Below are positions 8,758 through 16,772 of a DNA stretch of 63,518 bases, piece after piece; position 1 is the stretch's first letter, and the number at the start of each line of letters is the position of its first letter. The position numbers and the translations under genes are program-made. Source of the DNA: Candidatus Thorarchaeota archaeon (GTDB lineage: Archaea > Asgardarchaeota > Thorarchaeia > Thorarchaeales > Thorarchaeaceae); the NCBI GenBank assembly GCA_019057475.1, contig DXJO01000013.1, forward strand, positions 1 through 63,518, in the 5' to 3' direction. The notes beneath the pieces were generated by a model, which saw only the letters and a list, made by a program, of their open reading frames with translations, had not been told where the DNA came from and did no database searches.

Positions 8758-9546
8758 CTATTTCGTGGCCAGAACGACCATCCGTTCAGATGTGGCTGAG
8801 TAAGGCATTCTTGGAAGCTTGTTCTGCCCATAAAACTCCACATTGCCAAAGCCCACGTCATTGAGCATACTGTGAATCTCAAGGGCTGTGTACATTCTGA
8901 TGTCGTTATTTGATAGGGCATCCTGATTCATGAGGATGATGTGCCCCTTTTCTACATCGATGAACTTGGCGGGTCGACCCTTAAGAACACCTGCTGATGC
9001 ATCGAGAACATGCGGCTCACTCAAGAGATATCCGCCTTCAAGAGATGCCCAAGTCTTCTGGAATCGTGGGAGTTGGTACGGATTCATCAAATCGAGAAGC
9101 ATCTTTCCACCTTTGGCCAGTGCGCTATGAGTTCTCTCCAATACCGTTATGTTCTCTTCATGGTTGAAGAAACCGAAGCTATGACTCAGTAGCACCGCTC
9201 CTTGGAATCGATTGGAGAAATCCATCTTACGCATATCCCCAATGAGAAAATTCACTTCGACTCCTTCCTCCTTCGCGCGCTCCTTTGCCACCTCTATCAG
9301 TCGCTTGGAGATATCAAAGCCAGTCACCTTCAGTTCGCGTTTTGCAAACTCGATGCAATGATCCCCAGCTCCACAAGCTATGTCAAGGATTTCCTTCCCG
9401 GGCTCGAGAGCCAGGCTTTCAATGCAGAAGTCTACGACCATCTTGTCATACTGCTGTATGCCAGGAATTGAAAGGCGATGCTTGACTCTGAATGTTTCAG
9501 CCCAATAATCATCCCAGCCACTCTCGATTCGATCCATAGCACTCAC
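8758..9546 (-). CDS. class I SAM-dependent methyltransferase
   Basis: A 262-aa Rossmann-fold methyltransferase. Motif I is EILDIACGAGDHCIEFA (about residues 54-70) and the acidic ribose-binding position follows in VTGFDIS. Motif II/III (NFLIGDMRKMDF) and post-motif hydrophobic strands (GAVLLSHSFGFF; KGGKMLLDLMNP) are present. The substrate is not indicated; small-molecule methylases of this layout are common. The start can be GTG at 9546 or ATG at 9537; the latter has GGAAGTGA about 8-12 nt upstream. It lies upstream of the EF-2 paralogue on the same strand, separated by about 115 bp with its own promoter-like element. Confidence 0.75.
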   Translation of the reverse strand: MSAMDRIESGWDDYWAETFRVKHRLSIPGIQQYDKMVVDFCIESLALEPGKEILDIACGAGDHCIEFAKRELKVTGFDISKRLIEVAKERAKEEGVEVNFLIGDMRKMDFSNRFQGAVLLSHSFGFFNHEENITVLERTHSALAKGGKMLLDLMNPYQLPRFQKTWASLEGGYLLSEPHVLDASAGVLKGRPAKFIDVEKGHIILMNQDALSNNDIRMYTALEIHSMLNDVGFGNVEFYGQNKLPRMPYSATSERMVVLATK

Positions 9547-9936
9547 TTCCGATTACACAGCTTGGCTAGAGATTGATATGAAGCTTGTCATAAGTAGTGG
9601 TTCCTCGCAGCAAATAGATTACTGAGAATGTTTCAGATGTGAAACAGCTCGTAGAAAGAGTGGAGAAGACCCGCTTCCTGTTGATCTCCGCCGGGAGGGA
9701 CGTAGACTCAAGAAACAGGAACGCTACATGAATAGCATGCCTGCGGGCCTTGTGTCTCCAATGAAAATCACGAATCTTTGCCTATAAATGTTATCTTTTG
9801 TGTAAAAAAGCGAGGTCCTGTGCAAAAATCGAAAGGATTCGATATTGATGGAATCCGTGCCGTGGAAGGCTTGTACAGGCTCCATTAACCGCTTGCTCAC
9901 CCTGAAATGGTGTTGAAACAACTTCAAAGAAGAAGA
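9547..9936. other. gene-free stretch between methyltransferase and tRNA-Gln
   Basis: About 390 bp with no convincing gene. It contains an inverted repeat TTCCTGTT / AACAGGAA (about 9674-9719) enclosing a small CTCC-GCCG-GGAG hairpin, so a structured RNA is possible. A 30-codon frame from a GTG at 9639 to a TGA at 9731 overlaps this structure. Its composition looks protein-like but it matches nothing I recognise. No promoter is clear. Confidence 0.3.
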
Positions 9937-10012
9937 TGGTAGCCCCGCCAGGACTCGAACCTGGGTCAGAAGGACCAGAACCTCCTGTGCTTGACCGCTA
10001 CACTACGGGGCT
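9937..10012 (-). tRNA. tRNA-Gln, anticodon CTG
   Basis: Read on the minus strand, a full cloverleaf folds. The acceptor AGCCCCG pairs with CGGGGCT. The D stem is GTGT/GCAC with the GG-containing loop, the anticodon stem is GGAGG/CCTTC with loop TTCTGGT (anticodon CTG, reading CAG), and the variable loop is short. The T arm is CCAGG-TTCGAGT-CCTGG. The discriminator is A and a CCA follows at 9937-9939, apparently genome-encoded. No intron is seen. Confidence 0.93.
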
Positions 10013-10050
10013 ATTGAATCAATGACTCAGGCGAACGGCCTTCTGGGTGC

Positions 10051-10065
10051 TCTAAATCTTTTCGG
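10051..10065 (-). promoter_or_regulatory. promoter of tRNA-Gln
   Basis: On the minus strand CCGAAAAGATTTAGA gives a purine-rich BRE (CGAAAA) followed by a TATA-like box, 39-53 bp upstream of the tRNA 5' end. This is the usual distance for an archaeal stable-RNA promoter with a short leader. Confidence 0.55.
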
Positions 10066-10085
10066 TAAGTTCTAGGAGATTGCCG

Positions 10086-10934
10086 CTAGATCCCGACCTT
10101 GAAGATGAGAGCGTCCCTCAATACCCTCTGGAACATTCTGAGAAGGTTCTTCCCTTCAGTGGCTATTGTGGAAAAGATTGGAAACCCCTCTACATCGAGC
10201 ATCCGAACCATGTAATCTACTGGAAGTGCATTCGGCAGATCCCGCTTGTTCAAAGCGATAATGATGGGTATTGTGGCAATACGATCTGTTCCAAGGGCAA
10301 TCCGCAGCTCCTGGATGGAGGCAAGATTCTCGTTCATAGACTCGGGGCGAGAGTCTGCCATGAAAATGAGACCGTCCGTATCTCTCAGTACTGTGATGCG
10401 GCTTCTTGCGTGTCTTCGCTGTCCGGCTACTGTGAAGACGTCAAACACAATCCCCTTGCTTGCAGTTACAGGAATGAAGTCGAAGTAGGTTGTCCGGCCT
10501 AGTTCGTCGGATATCTCGATTATCTTACCCTTTGACAGAGATCTCACGTTGGCAAACAGCCATCTGAGAGCAGTTGTCTTGCCAGATAAGGAAGGGCCAT
10601 AGAAGACTAGTTTGATATGAATGCGACCCTGGTCATCGCGTTTTAGCACTCTTCCAGGAACTATCTCTGCGGTGGTCTGAGGAAGAATATGAGCTTCCTT
10701 CGCCAGCTTAGCGGTTTCTTCTTCGTCAAACTGTAGATCATCGGATGATGTGACAAGGTAACCCATAGGAGGGGGTACACCTCGAGGCACTGCTACAGTG
10801 GTTGAGGGCCTTATCTCATCTACAACGGATGTACTACCTGCAGATTCGACCGACGCAGAAAGATGCCGTTCCGTTTCAGCATCTTCATCCTTTCTCTTCT
10901 TCTTCCGGCCGAACAGCCTCCTCAGCACCGACAA
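10086..10934 (-). CDS. MglA/Arf-like small GTPase with N-terminal extension
   Basis: A 282-aa protein. Residues 1-100 are a charged, low-complexity extension rich in Lys/Arg at the start (GRKKKRKDED) and acidic later. Residues about 105-282 form a Ras-superfamily G domain. G1 is GPSLSGKT (113-120) and G4 is NKRD (229-232). The G3 position reads TVAGQ (168-172), with Thr in place of the usual Asp, a feature of the MglA branch. MglA-type GTPases work with Roadblock (MglB-like) regulators, which are present in this window. The TTG start has GGAG 6 nt upstream. It is divergent from the aminotransferase gene. Confidence 0.85.
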   Translation of the reverse strand: MSVLRRLFGRKKKRKDEDAETERHLSASVESAGSTSVVDEIRPSTTVAVPRGVPPPMGYLVTSSDDLQFDEEETAKLAKEAHILPQTTAEIVPGRVLKRDDQGRIHIKLVFYGPSLSGKTTALRWLFANVRSLSKGKIIEISDELGRTTYFDFIPVTASKGIVFDVFTVAGQRRHARSRITVLRDTDGLIFMADSRPESMNENLASIQELRIALGTDRIATIPIIIALNKRDLPNALPVDYMVRMLDVEGFPIFSTIATEGKNLLRMFQRVLRDALIFKVGI

Positions 10935-11044
10935 GCCGCTCCGAGTTCACGAGTGGTTTATGCGACTTAAAGCCTTTAGGGGGATTCATTCCTCCCAAAT
11001 CTTTAGAGAGATTTATCAGCACTAGAGATTCCTCGGTCCGTGTC

Positions 11045-12169
11045 ATGCCAACTGATATCGATCGTGAGTATATCGAGAATCTATTCCCCACTCTCGCAGA
11101 TATGACCTATCTGAACAATGCAGGGACAGGCATTCCACCTAGGACTACAGTGGATGCGATGAAACAACACTTGGCGAATCGGACGGCTGCCAAGGGGAAG
11201 TTCGAGGATACCTTGAGGATGCTCAAGGAAGTTCGAACCCTCCTGGCCAAGCTGCTAGGTGGCGATTACAGCCAATATGGTCTGGTGCCAAACACATCTT
11301 CTGGTGTCAACGCACTTGCACATAGCATCGAGTATCCCAAGGGATCCAATGTTGTCTTGTGTGACCTAGAATTCCCCGCGAACTACGTTCCGTGGCAGAA
11401 CATAAGCAGACTCTATGACGTTGATCTCCGCATTGTTAAGTCCGAACAGGGTGCTGCACCAGTTGATGCCTTCAGGGAGATGATTGATGAGAACACGAGA
11501 GTCGTCGCTGTAAGCCAAATCCAATTTGGTTCGGGCTACCGAACAGACTTGGAATCGCTTGCCGCATCGGTACATGAAGTTGGGGGGTTCTTGGCTGCAG
11601 ACATTATACAAGCGGCCGGCTACATAGATACTGATCTTACGAAAATTGGTGTGGACTTTGCCGCAGGTCAGGCAGCGAAATGGCTCCTAGGACCGATTGG
11701 GGCAGGCTATGTCTACTTGAAGAAGAGCCTCTTTAGCACAGTACGCCCCAAGTTTCTCGGATGGTGGGGAGTGAAGGACATCATGAACTTTTCCTATTCC
11801 ATGAGGGAACACATTCCGGATGCAAGAATGTTCCAGGTTGGTTCACCTGCGGTCATTACGTATGTGGGAATGGTTGAATCATTGAAGGTCATTCATGGAA
11901 TACCAGCCAAGACGAGAGAGAGGACCGCTCTCGATAATGCAGAGTATCTACGCAAGCGACTTGAGGAAAATGGAGTCGAGTACTACGACTTCGGCCCGAA
12001 GCATAACTCCGCCATAGTGTCATGCGCACCTCCTGATGCTGAGAAACTTCTAGAGAAACTCTCCGAGAACAGAATACACTGCTCGGTCCGCAATGGTCGA
12101 TTGAGAGTCGCCCCTCATTTCTACAATTCTCGAACCGACATCGACAAGCTAATGGAGCATCTGAGGTGA
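11045..12169 (+). CDS. class V PLP-dependent aminotransferase
   Basis: A 374-aa fold-type I PLP enzyme of the class V aminotransferase / cysteine desulfurase / isopenicillin-N-epimerase-like group. The N-terminus MTYLNNAGTGIPP (about residues 19-31) is the usual opening. The Schiff-base lysine is Lys212 in GQAAKWLLGP. No loop cysteine typical of desulfurases stands out near the C-terminus, so transamination, lyase or epimerase chemistry is more likely than sulfur transfer. The frame is open upstream to 10802, but that overlaps the divergent GTPase and is unlike the family; ATG 11045 fits. The MBL gene follows within 5 nt, suggesting co-translation. Confidence 0.82.
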   Translation: MPTDIDREYIENLFPTLADMTYLNNAGTGIPPRTTVDAMKQHLANRTAAKGKFEDTLRMLKEVRTLLAKLLGGDYSQYGLVPNTSSGVNALAHSIEYPKGSNVVLCDLEFPANYVPWQNISRLYDVDLRIVKSEQGAAPVDAFREMIDENTRVVAVSQIQFGSGYRTDLESLAASVHEVGGFLAADIIQAAGYIDTDLTKIGVDFAAGQAAKWLLGPIGAGYVYLKKSLFSTVRPKFLGWWGVKDIMNFSYSMREHIPDARMFQVGSPAVITYVGMVESLKVIHGIPAKTRERTALDNAEYLRKRLEENGVEYYDFGPKHNSAIVSCAPPDAEKLLEKLSENRIHCSVRNGRLRVAPHFYNSRTDIDKLMEHLR

Positions 12170-12173
12170 AGTC

Positions 12174-12854
12174 ATATTCGAACACATCTCTGAACGTATT
12201 CATTTCCTGACTAGTAGAACCTTTGACTCAAACATCACCTTCCTCGATTGTGGTGACAAACAGGTTCTCATAGATACCGGGACCGGTGTAAACGCAGAAC
12301 ATCTTGAGAAATCATTAGCCAAGCTTGGTTCATCAATGGAATCCATCACGGATGTAATTTTGACTCATAGTCATATTGACCACATAGGTGGTGTAGCAAT
12401 CCTGCTTGAGGAAGCCTCACCAAAGCTGCATCTTCATAAAGCCGAGGCAGACATGATTAACAAGGGGGACATGAGCCTTACACTGTCAGATACATTCGGT
12501 GCACGGCTTCCGCCGCTAAAGATAGAAGGTATCTTGGAGGAAGGGGAGGTTGTGCAGTTTGGAGACCTTAACCTCCGCGTCTACAACACACCGGGCCACT
12601 CTATAGGCAGTATATGTCTTGAGATTCTGAATACTGGTATCATGGTCACGGGTGACACCATGTTCTCTGGGGGCAGCTTCGGAAGAGTGGATTTTCCAAC
12701 AGGAAGCCCTCGGCAGTTGGTGGAATCGCTCAGAAGACTATCTGAGATTAGCTTCGAGATAGCTCTTCCTGGCCACATGAATGCAATAAAACATGGCGCA
12801 CAGCGTTCAGCAATCGCATCTTATGAGATGGCACGCGACTGGTTCAAGGTGTAG
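12174..12854 (+). CDS. metallo-beta-lactamase fold hydrolase, apparent ATA start
   Basis: A 226-aa MBL-fold hydrolase. THSHIDH (residues 64-70) supplies the first metal ligands, GHS near residue 142 and GDTMF near 160 supply the next, and LPGHMNAI near 200 the last. The domain clearly begins upstream of the first ATG (12336): the preceding residues give the strands FLDCGDKQVLIDTGTG expected before the motif. In that extension there is no ATG, GTG or TTG between an in-frame TGA at 12162 and 12336. GAGGTGA at 12164-12170 sits 3-4 nt before an ATA at 12174, the best candidate start. The alternative is translation from 12336 giving a truncated fold. The 3' end overlaps the convergent PanE-like gene by 11 bp. 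Confidence 0.75.
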   Translation: MFEHISERIHFLTSRTFDSNITFLDCGDKQVLIDTGTGVNAEHLEKSLAKLGSSMESITDVILTHSHIDHIGGVAILLEEASPKLHLHKAEADMINKGDMSLTLSDTFGARLPPLKIEGILEEGEVVQFGDLNLRVYNTPGHSIGSICLEILNTGIMVTGDTMFSGGSFGRVDFPTGSPRQLVESLRRLSEISFEIALPGHMNAIKHGAQRSAIASYEMARDWFKV

Positions 12855-13833
12855 ATATCGCCTTCAACAACTCTTCTGTAGCAAGAGGGCGCATTTCCGG
12901 CTTTGATTCCACGCTGACTAACCGCTTGGCCTCTAATGCCTTGACGAGGGCGTAGATGGTTTCGCTGAAAGGGGTATCTATCCCAAGCTCTTTTGCTCGT
13001 CGGATGACCTCACCAGTTATCGATTCAATCTCGGTTCGCTTACAGGCGCGAACATCTTGTAACATGGAGTTTGTATTCTCGGCAGTGGCTTTTGCCGTAC
13101 CCAACGTGTACCGTATAGGGTCGCCTGTGGTCAGCTGCACATTCAAAGTATCAGCCACTTGGACTGCCTCTTCGACGAGTTTGACCACCAGATTCCGAAG
13201 AGCCATGTCATCGTGGATTTCTCCGTTCGTGAGGCCGGTCAGGGCTCCTATGGGATTGATACCACAGTTCACAATCGTCTTTGTCCAGACGACTCCCTCA
13301 ATATTATCGGACGATCTTACATCAAAGCCAGCTTGCTTCAAGCGTTTGACAATCTTGTCGACCATCTCACGGTTTTCGGGGAAATGTGAACCAATCTCTG
13401 TGATTCCGCAGCCAGTAGCAGTTATCTCGCCGGGTCCTGTAACCAGAGCACCCATGCAAGTTGTTCCTCTGAGCACTCTAGTGGTGCCAAGGTACTCTGC
13501 CACCTTGACTTCCGTATCAAGACCATTCTGAAGGCATAGAACGTATGCCCCACCATCTACGAGATGACGAATTTGGGATGCCGCTTCGATTGTATCATAC
13601 GCTTTGGTCGTAATGAAGACTAGGTCAGCACTGTGTATGTCCTTGGGGTTTTCCGTGACATCTAGGTGTAGCTCATGGTCGCCAAGTATCCCCGTGATTC
13701 GAAGACCACTATCATGAATAGATTCCATCTGTCGTTTTCTTCCGACGAGAAGAATAACATCCTCGCCGCTCAGACTAAGCAGCCCACCATAGAGACCGCC
13801 AATTGCTCCAGATCCCATGATAACGATTCTCAC
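12844..13833 (-). CDS. panE: 2-dehydropantoate 2-reductase (PanE/ApbA family)
   Basis: A 329-aa NAD(P)H-dependent ketopantoate reductase-like protein. The Rossmann motif GSGAIGG is at residues 7-13. The catalytic-lysine region VFITTKAYDT, the QNGLD segment and the helical C-terminal domain with VWTKTIVNCGINPIGAL are typical. It would reduce ketopantoate to pantoate, the substrate of the kinase encoded upstream in the same operon. The GTG start at 13833 is chosen because GGAGGT lies 6 nt before it; an in-frame ATG at 13860 would overlap the previous gene. The ribosome site overlaps the phosphopantothenate synthetase stop codon, so translation is probably coupled. Confidence 0.85.
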   Translation of the reverse strand: MRIVIMGSGAIGGLYGGLLSLSGEDVILLVGRKRQMESIHDSGLRITGILGDHELHLDVTENPKDIHSADLVFITTKAYDTIEAASQIRHLVDGGAYVLCLQNGLDTEVKVAEYLGTTRVLRGTTCMGALVTGPGEITATGCGITEIGSHFPENREMVDKIVKRLKQAGFDVRSSDNIEGVVWTKTIVNCGINPIGALTGLTNGEIHDDMALRNLVVKLVEEAVQVADTLNVQLTTGDPIRYTLGTAKATAENTNSMLQDVRACKRTEIESITGEVIRRAKELGIDTPFSETIYALVKALEAKRLVSVESKPEMRPLATEELLKAISTP

Positions 13834-13837
13834 TTCA

Positions 13838-14635
13838 TTACCTCCCACTTGTAGATGCATTTGCTGTAGGAAACCTGGCCTTGGATTCCAGATGCTCCAT
13901 GATCAGACGTATGGATTCCCGCAAATTCTCTTCATTGCCAAACTCTGACACGATTTGTTCAAGGTCCGATACTGGCGTGTCCTTCATCTCTCGTGCATAC
14001 TTCACCATCAAAGGCAGTGCCCGCACGATATTGTCAACAATCGTAATGTCAGAATAGATTGCTGTTCGGCTCATCGGATTCAAATCGATTGTTAAGACGA
14101 ACTTGTTGACTCGTTTCAGAGCCTCAGTTCGGTCACCGTCCTCAAGAGGGACCAACACAACATCTGCAATTCCAATGCCATCGGGGTCAACCTTTCTTCG
14201 AGTGCTAGATAGCTCCGGTATTGTGGCTGATGGACGGTCATGTGTGCCCAGTACTTCCTTTGCACCAGCAGCCAGAAGGGCCGACTTGATGGCTTCCTCA
14301 CGTTCTGGACGATAGTAAAAAAGATTAATCTCAAGAGGTGCTCCAGTCAGCTCCGAGAGCGAAACAAGATCCTTTGGAACAAGCGCACACGCATTGCCAT
14401 TCACACTGATGACTGGATGATCTGCCATTAACATCGCCGCAACAGCCGCTCGGATTGCTGCATCTGCTTGAGCTGTTGTACGTTCGCCGATGAGGTAGTC
14501 AAATGCCTCTCCGCGCCCATGTGCCAATAAGCCAGCTGTTGCCAGCACGTTGGACTGATGACTTTCAATCACAGTGTCTCTCATATCAAGGGAAGCCTTT
14601 CGAGGATGATCATCAGGAACAATAGTCCGAGTCAT
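13838..14635 (-). CDS. 4-phosphopantoate-beta-alanine ligase (phosphopantothenate synthetase)
   Basis: A 265-aa archaeal phosphopantothenate synthetase (COG1701). It condenses 4-phosphopantoate with beta-alanine using ATP. Recognisable segments are GLLAHGRGEAFDYLIGE (about residues 36-52), VISVNGNACALVP (75-87), EINLFYYRPE (102-111) and the acidic VDPDGIGIADVVLVPLEDGD stretch. The length is normal for the family. ATG at 14635 follows the pantoate kinase stop with no gap. Archaea replace the bacterial PanC/PanK order with pantoate kinase then this enzyme, so the two-gene pair is diagnostic. Confidence 0.92.
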   Translation of the reverse strand: MTRTIVPDDHPRKASLDMRDTVIESHQSNVLATAGLLAHGRGEAFDYLIGERTTAQADAAIRAAVAAMLMADHPVISVNGNACALVPKDLVSLSELTGAPLEINLFYYRPEREEAIKSALLAAGAKEVLGTHDRPSATIPELSSTRRKVDPDGIGIADVVLVPLEDGDRTEALKRVNKFVLTIDLNPMSRTAIYSDITIVDNIVRALPLMVKYAREMKDTPVSDLEQIVSEFGNEENLRESIRLIMEHLESKARFPTANASTSGR

Positions 14636-15553
14636 TTAGATCAACCCCGCTCCCTGACCTGCAATGGAGGTCGACATAACTTCCGAGGAATTCCAATGGT
14701 CAGAGAGTATCTTAACAGCTAGAGCTATGTCTGACTCAGCACAAAGACAGAATACCGAGTCACCCAGCATCACCATGCTTGAATCTCCGAGCCCTTGCGA
14801 GGATAAATCCTCAAGTGCAGACTCTACTCTTCCAGTCATCAGGCCAGTTTCATTGGCAAACTCTCTTGAGCATGCTACAAAGGTTTCAACAGTAGGATTT
14901 GACACTACGCGCTTGATCAATGCACCACCGACCATATTGATGCGCGCACGCCATGACGTGTCTGTCAGGAAATTCCTAGTTTCAAGGCCTGCTGCCCCTG
15001 CCAATACAACGTGGGGCATGTTAGCAATTAACATGTTCATTATCTCACCGATGCCAGGAGCGCCAGGTCTAAGCCGTATCTCAAACCCGCCAGCCACCTG
15101 CCCCAGCACGTCTCCCAACCCAGTGTGATTTGTGACCTCTGCGTAATGAGCGTATCTCGCTACCTCTTCCAGCGTCAAATCGTTATTCAGAATATGACCC
15201 AGAGAAATCGATACACTAAGAGCGCCAGCACCAGATGCTCCAAAGCCAACACCAATTGGTAGAGCAGACTCGTGCTGAACTCTGACCTTCATGTTTCTAT
15301 TGTGTTGACTGAGCAATCGTTCTACCACCGTTCTAGTCACTGGAGCATCTATGATCTCATCATTGTATTCCACGATTATCTCGCGGGTGGCCTGTTGTAC
15401 AACAGTCACCGTAGTAACCGTTCCGGCGGTTACAGAGAAACCAGCACCCACAGAACCACGATGAAGGGGATCAGCATGGCCATCATGTATTTCAAAGAGG
15501 CCTGTGATGTGTCCCGGCGCGAAAGCGCGCGCCTTTTTCAGTCGCGAGTTCAA
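14636..15553 (-). CDS. pantoate kinase
   Basis: A 305-aa GHMP-superfamily kinase (COG1829) phosphorylating pantoate to 4-phosphopantoate. The GHMP ATP-binding motif PIGVGFGASGAGAL is at residues 99-112. The N-terminal FAPGHITGLFEIHD and the GSVGAGFSV segment match the archaeal pantoate kinase pattern. The start is TTG at 15553; a TATA box 30-40 bp upstream suggests a very short leader. It is the first gene of a PoK-PPS-PanE operon with 0 and 4-nt junctions. Confidence 0.92.
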   Translation of the reverse strand: MNSRLKKARAFAPGHITGLFEIHDGHADPLHRGSVGAGFSVTAGTVTTVTVVQQATREIIVEYNDEIIDAPVTRTVVERLLSQHNRNMKVRVQHESALPIGVGFGASGAGALSVSISLGHILNNDLTLEEVARYAHYAEVTNHTGLGDVLGQVAGGFEIRLRPGAPGIGEIMNMLIANMPHVVLAGAAGLETRNFLTDTSWRARINMVGGALIKRVVSNPTVETFVACSREFANETGLMTGRVESALEDLSSQGLGDSSMVMLGDSVFCLCAESDIALAVKILSDHWNSSEVMSTSIAGQGAGLI

Positions 15554-15581
15554 GGTGTCGGTCGTCCCTTATGAAAAAAAG

Positions 15582-15592
15582 GTAAGTATAAA
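15582..15592 (-). promoter_or_regulatory. promoter of the CoA operon
   Basis: TTTATACTTAC on the minus strand is a strong TATA box 30-40 bp before the pantoate kinase TTG. Transcription would begin within a few bases of the start codon, suggesting a near-leaderless mRNA. Confidence 0.55.
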
Positions 15593-15662
15593 GTAATCCA
15601 TGGTAAATGTTAGTTGGTATATACATGTATATGTTTCACCTAAAGAGGCGGGAACAGTAAAA

Positions 15663-16523
15663 TCAATCCTTGTCTAGCGGCACCAAGCTAGTGTATTGCT
15701 TAACTCGTGGATCCTTGGAAGCAGGTGCAGGATAAGCCCAGCGCGCATCTATGTCGCGGCCACTCAGGTCGTAGACACTGAAGCTACCAGAAGACCAAGT
15801 AAGAGGGCTGAAGCCCAGCAATAGGCTCTGAGTTCTCCAACTCATTACAACGAGGTGTCTGTTCATGCCAGCCGTCGGGACAACTAGGAATACGTTTGAA
15901 AGTTCCATTAGTAGAGAGGTGCTTATTCTGTAGAAGAAGCTGTATGCCTTGCGATGCTCTTCAGAGCCTAGATGTCTCAGATCGTTCAGGTACCGCAGGA
16001 TTGTCATGTCGTGTACCGTGGGATCCATGACGTCAGCAAGGTCATCTACGTCAACCGCTACAGATATCTCGAAGTAGTATGCGAGAGGAAACTCTGAAAC
16101 ATGGAACACTATGAACTTGTCTTTGGTGATGGCCTGATAGAGGTGCTGGAAAATGGCTTGTTTTGAGTAGAGCAGTGAGGGGTCCAGCTTTGCCGCTTCA
16201 GCTGTCGCAACTTTATTGGAAACGGTTAGCCTGTACATGTCGTCCAGCATATCACCGTCATACCCTATTCGGACCATATGATATGGCAGTTCTCGCGTTT
16301 TTGGATCGAGTCGTCCGGTAGATTTGAGAAAGTCGTTGAAGTCGCGTTGGAACGTGTCAACTTCACCATCATTGTCAAGGACGAATAGGGACTGGGATGG
16401 TGTTCCGAAAGCTGACACGACACGATCGAAGGATTGGAGTTGTGCCCTCTTCTCTGGTTGGAGCTTATTTGGAATTGCATCCGAATCAGAGGAGGAGTCA
16501 CCCAAGTATTCCGCACCTACCAT
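15663..16523 (-). CDS. conserved-looking protein of unknown function in the CoA block
   Basis: A 286-aa soluble protein that I do not recognise. It has an acidic, serine-rich N-terminus (DSSSDSD, residues 9-15) and then alternating predicted helices and strands. A striking hydrophobic stretch, KFIVFHVSEFPLAYYFEISVAVD, runs around residues 126-148, and another, LLMELSNVFLVVP, around 204-216. No signal peptide, metal motif or nucleotide-binding loop is seen. It lies upstream of pantoate kinase on the same strand with about 110 bp between, and is divergent from coaBC. A regulatory or scaffolding role in CoA synthesis is only a neighbourhood guess. Confidence 0.6.
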   Translation of the reverse strand: MVGAEYLGDSSSDSDAIPNKLQPEKRAQLQSFDRVVSAFGTPSQSLFVLDNDGEVDTFQRDFNDFLKSTGRLDPKTRELPYHMVRIGYDGDMLDDMYRLTVSNKVATAEAAKLDPSLLYSKQAIFQHLYQAITKDKFIVFHVSEFPLAYYFEISVAVDVDDLADVMDPTVHDMTILRYLNDLRHLGSEEHRKAYSFFYRISTSLLMELSNVFLVVPTAGMNRHLVVMSWRTQSLLLGFSPLTWSSGSFSVYDLSGRDIDARWAYPAPASKDPRVKQYTSLVPLDKD

Positions 16524-16733
16524 TGTAATGTTGAAACTCTACCACGCCGCTGGAAAGGCCCGCTCCAGTTCCTTCTGTCGCGACTACCAATGCGCGCAAT
16601 CATAGACGGTTTTACCTCTGGGGGTGCCCGTCATTGGCGTACAGGCTTTTCCTTGTTACCTCATATATTCTTTGCCTACAGTCTCATCTTATGGACATAC
16701 ACATGAAATCCTGCACCATAGTCATCTTCGTTC

Positions 16734-16743
16734 AGTTTATCTG
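16734..16743 (+). promoter_or_regulatory. promoter of coaBC
   Basis: AGTTTATCTG contains a TATA-like box centred about 35 bp upstream of the coaBC GTG, which would place the transcript start a few bases before the start codon. No strong ribosome site is present, consistent with near-leaderless initiation. Confidence 0.45.
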
Positions 16744-16772
16744 CATGTATTCCGAGGCTTTCGTGAATAAAA

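Noticed and set aside
9639-9731. 30-codon frame with a protein-like sequence near tRNA-Gln
   Set aside because: It is short and overlaps an inverted repeat, with no ribosome site or promoter. Mentioned only as part of the gap.
10802-11044. N-terminal extension of the aminotransferase to 10802
   Set aside because: It overlaps the divergent GTPase, is Ser/Arg-rich and unlike the family, while ATG 11045 gives the expected N-terminus.
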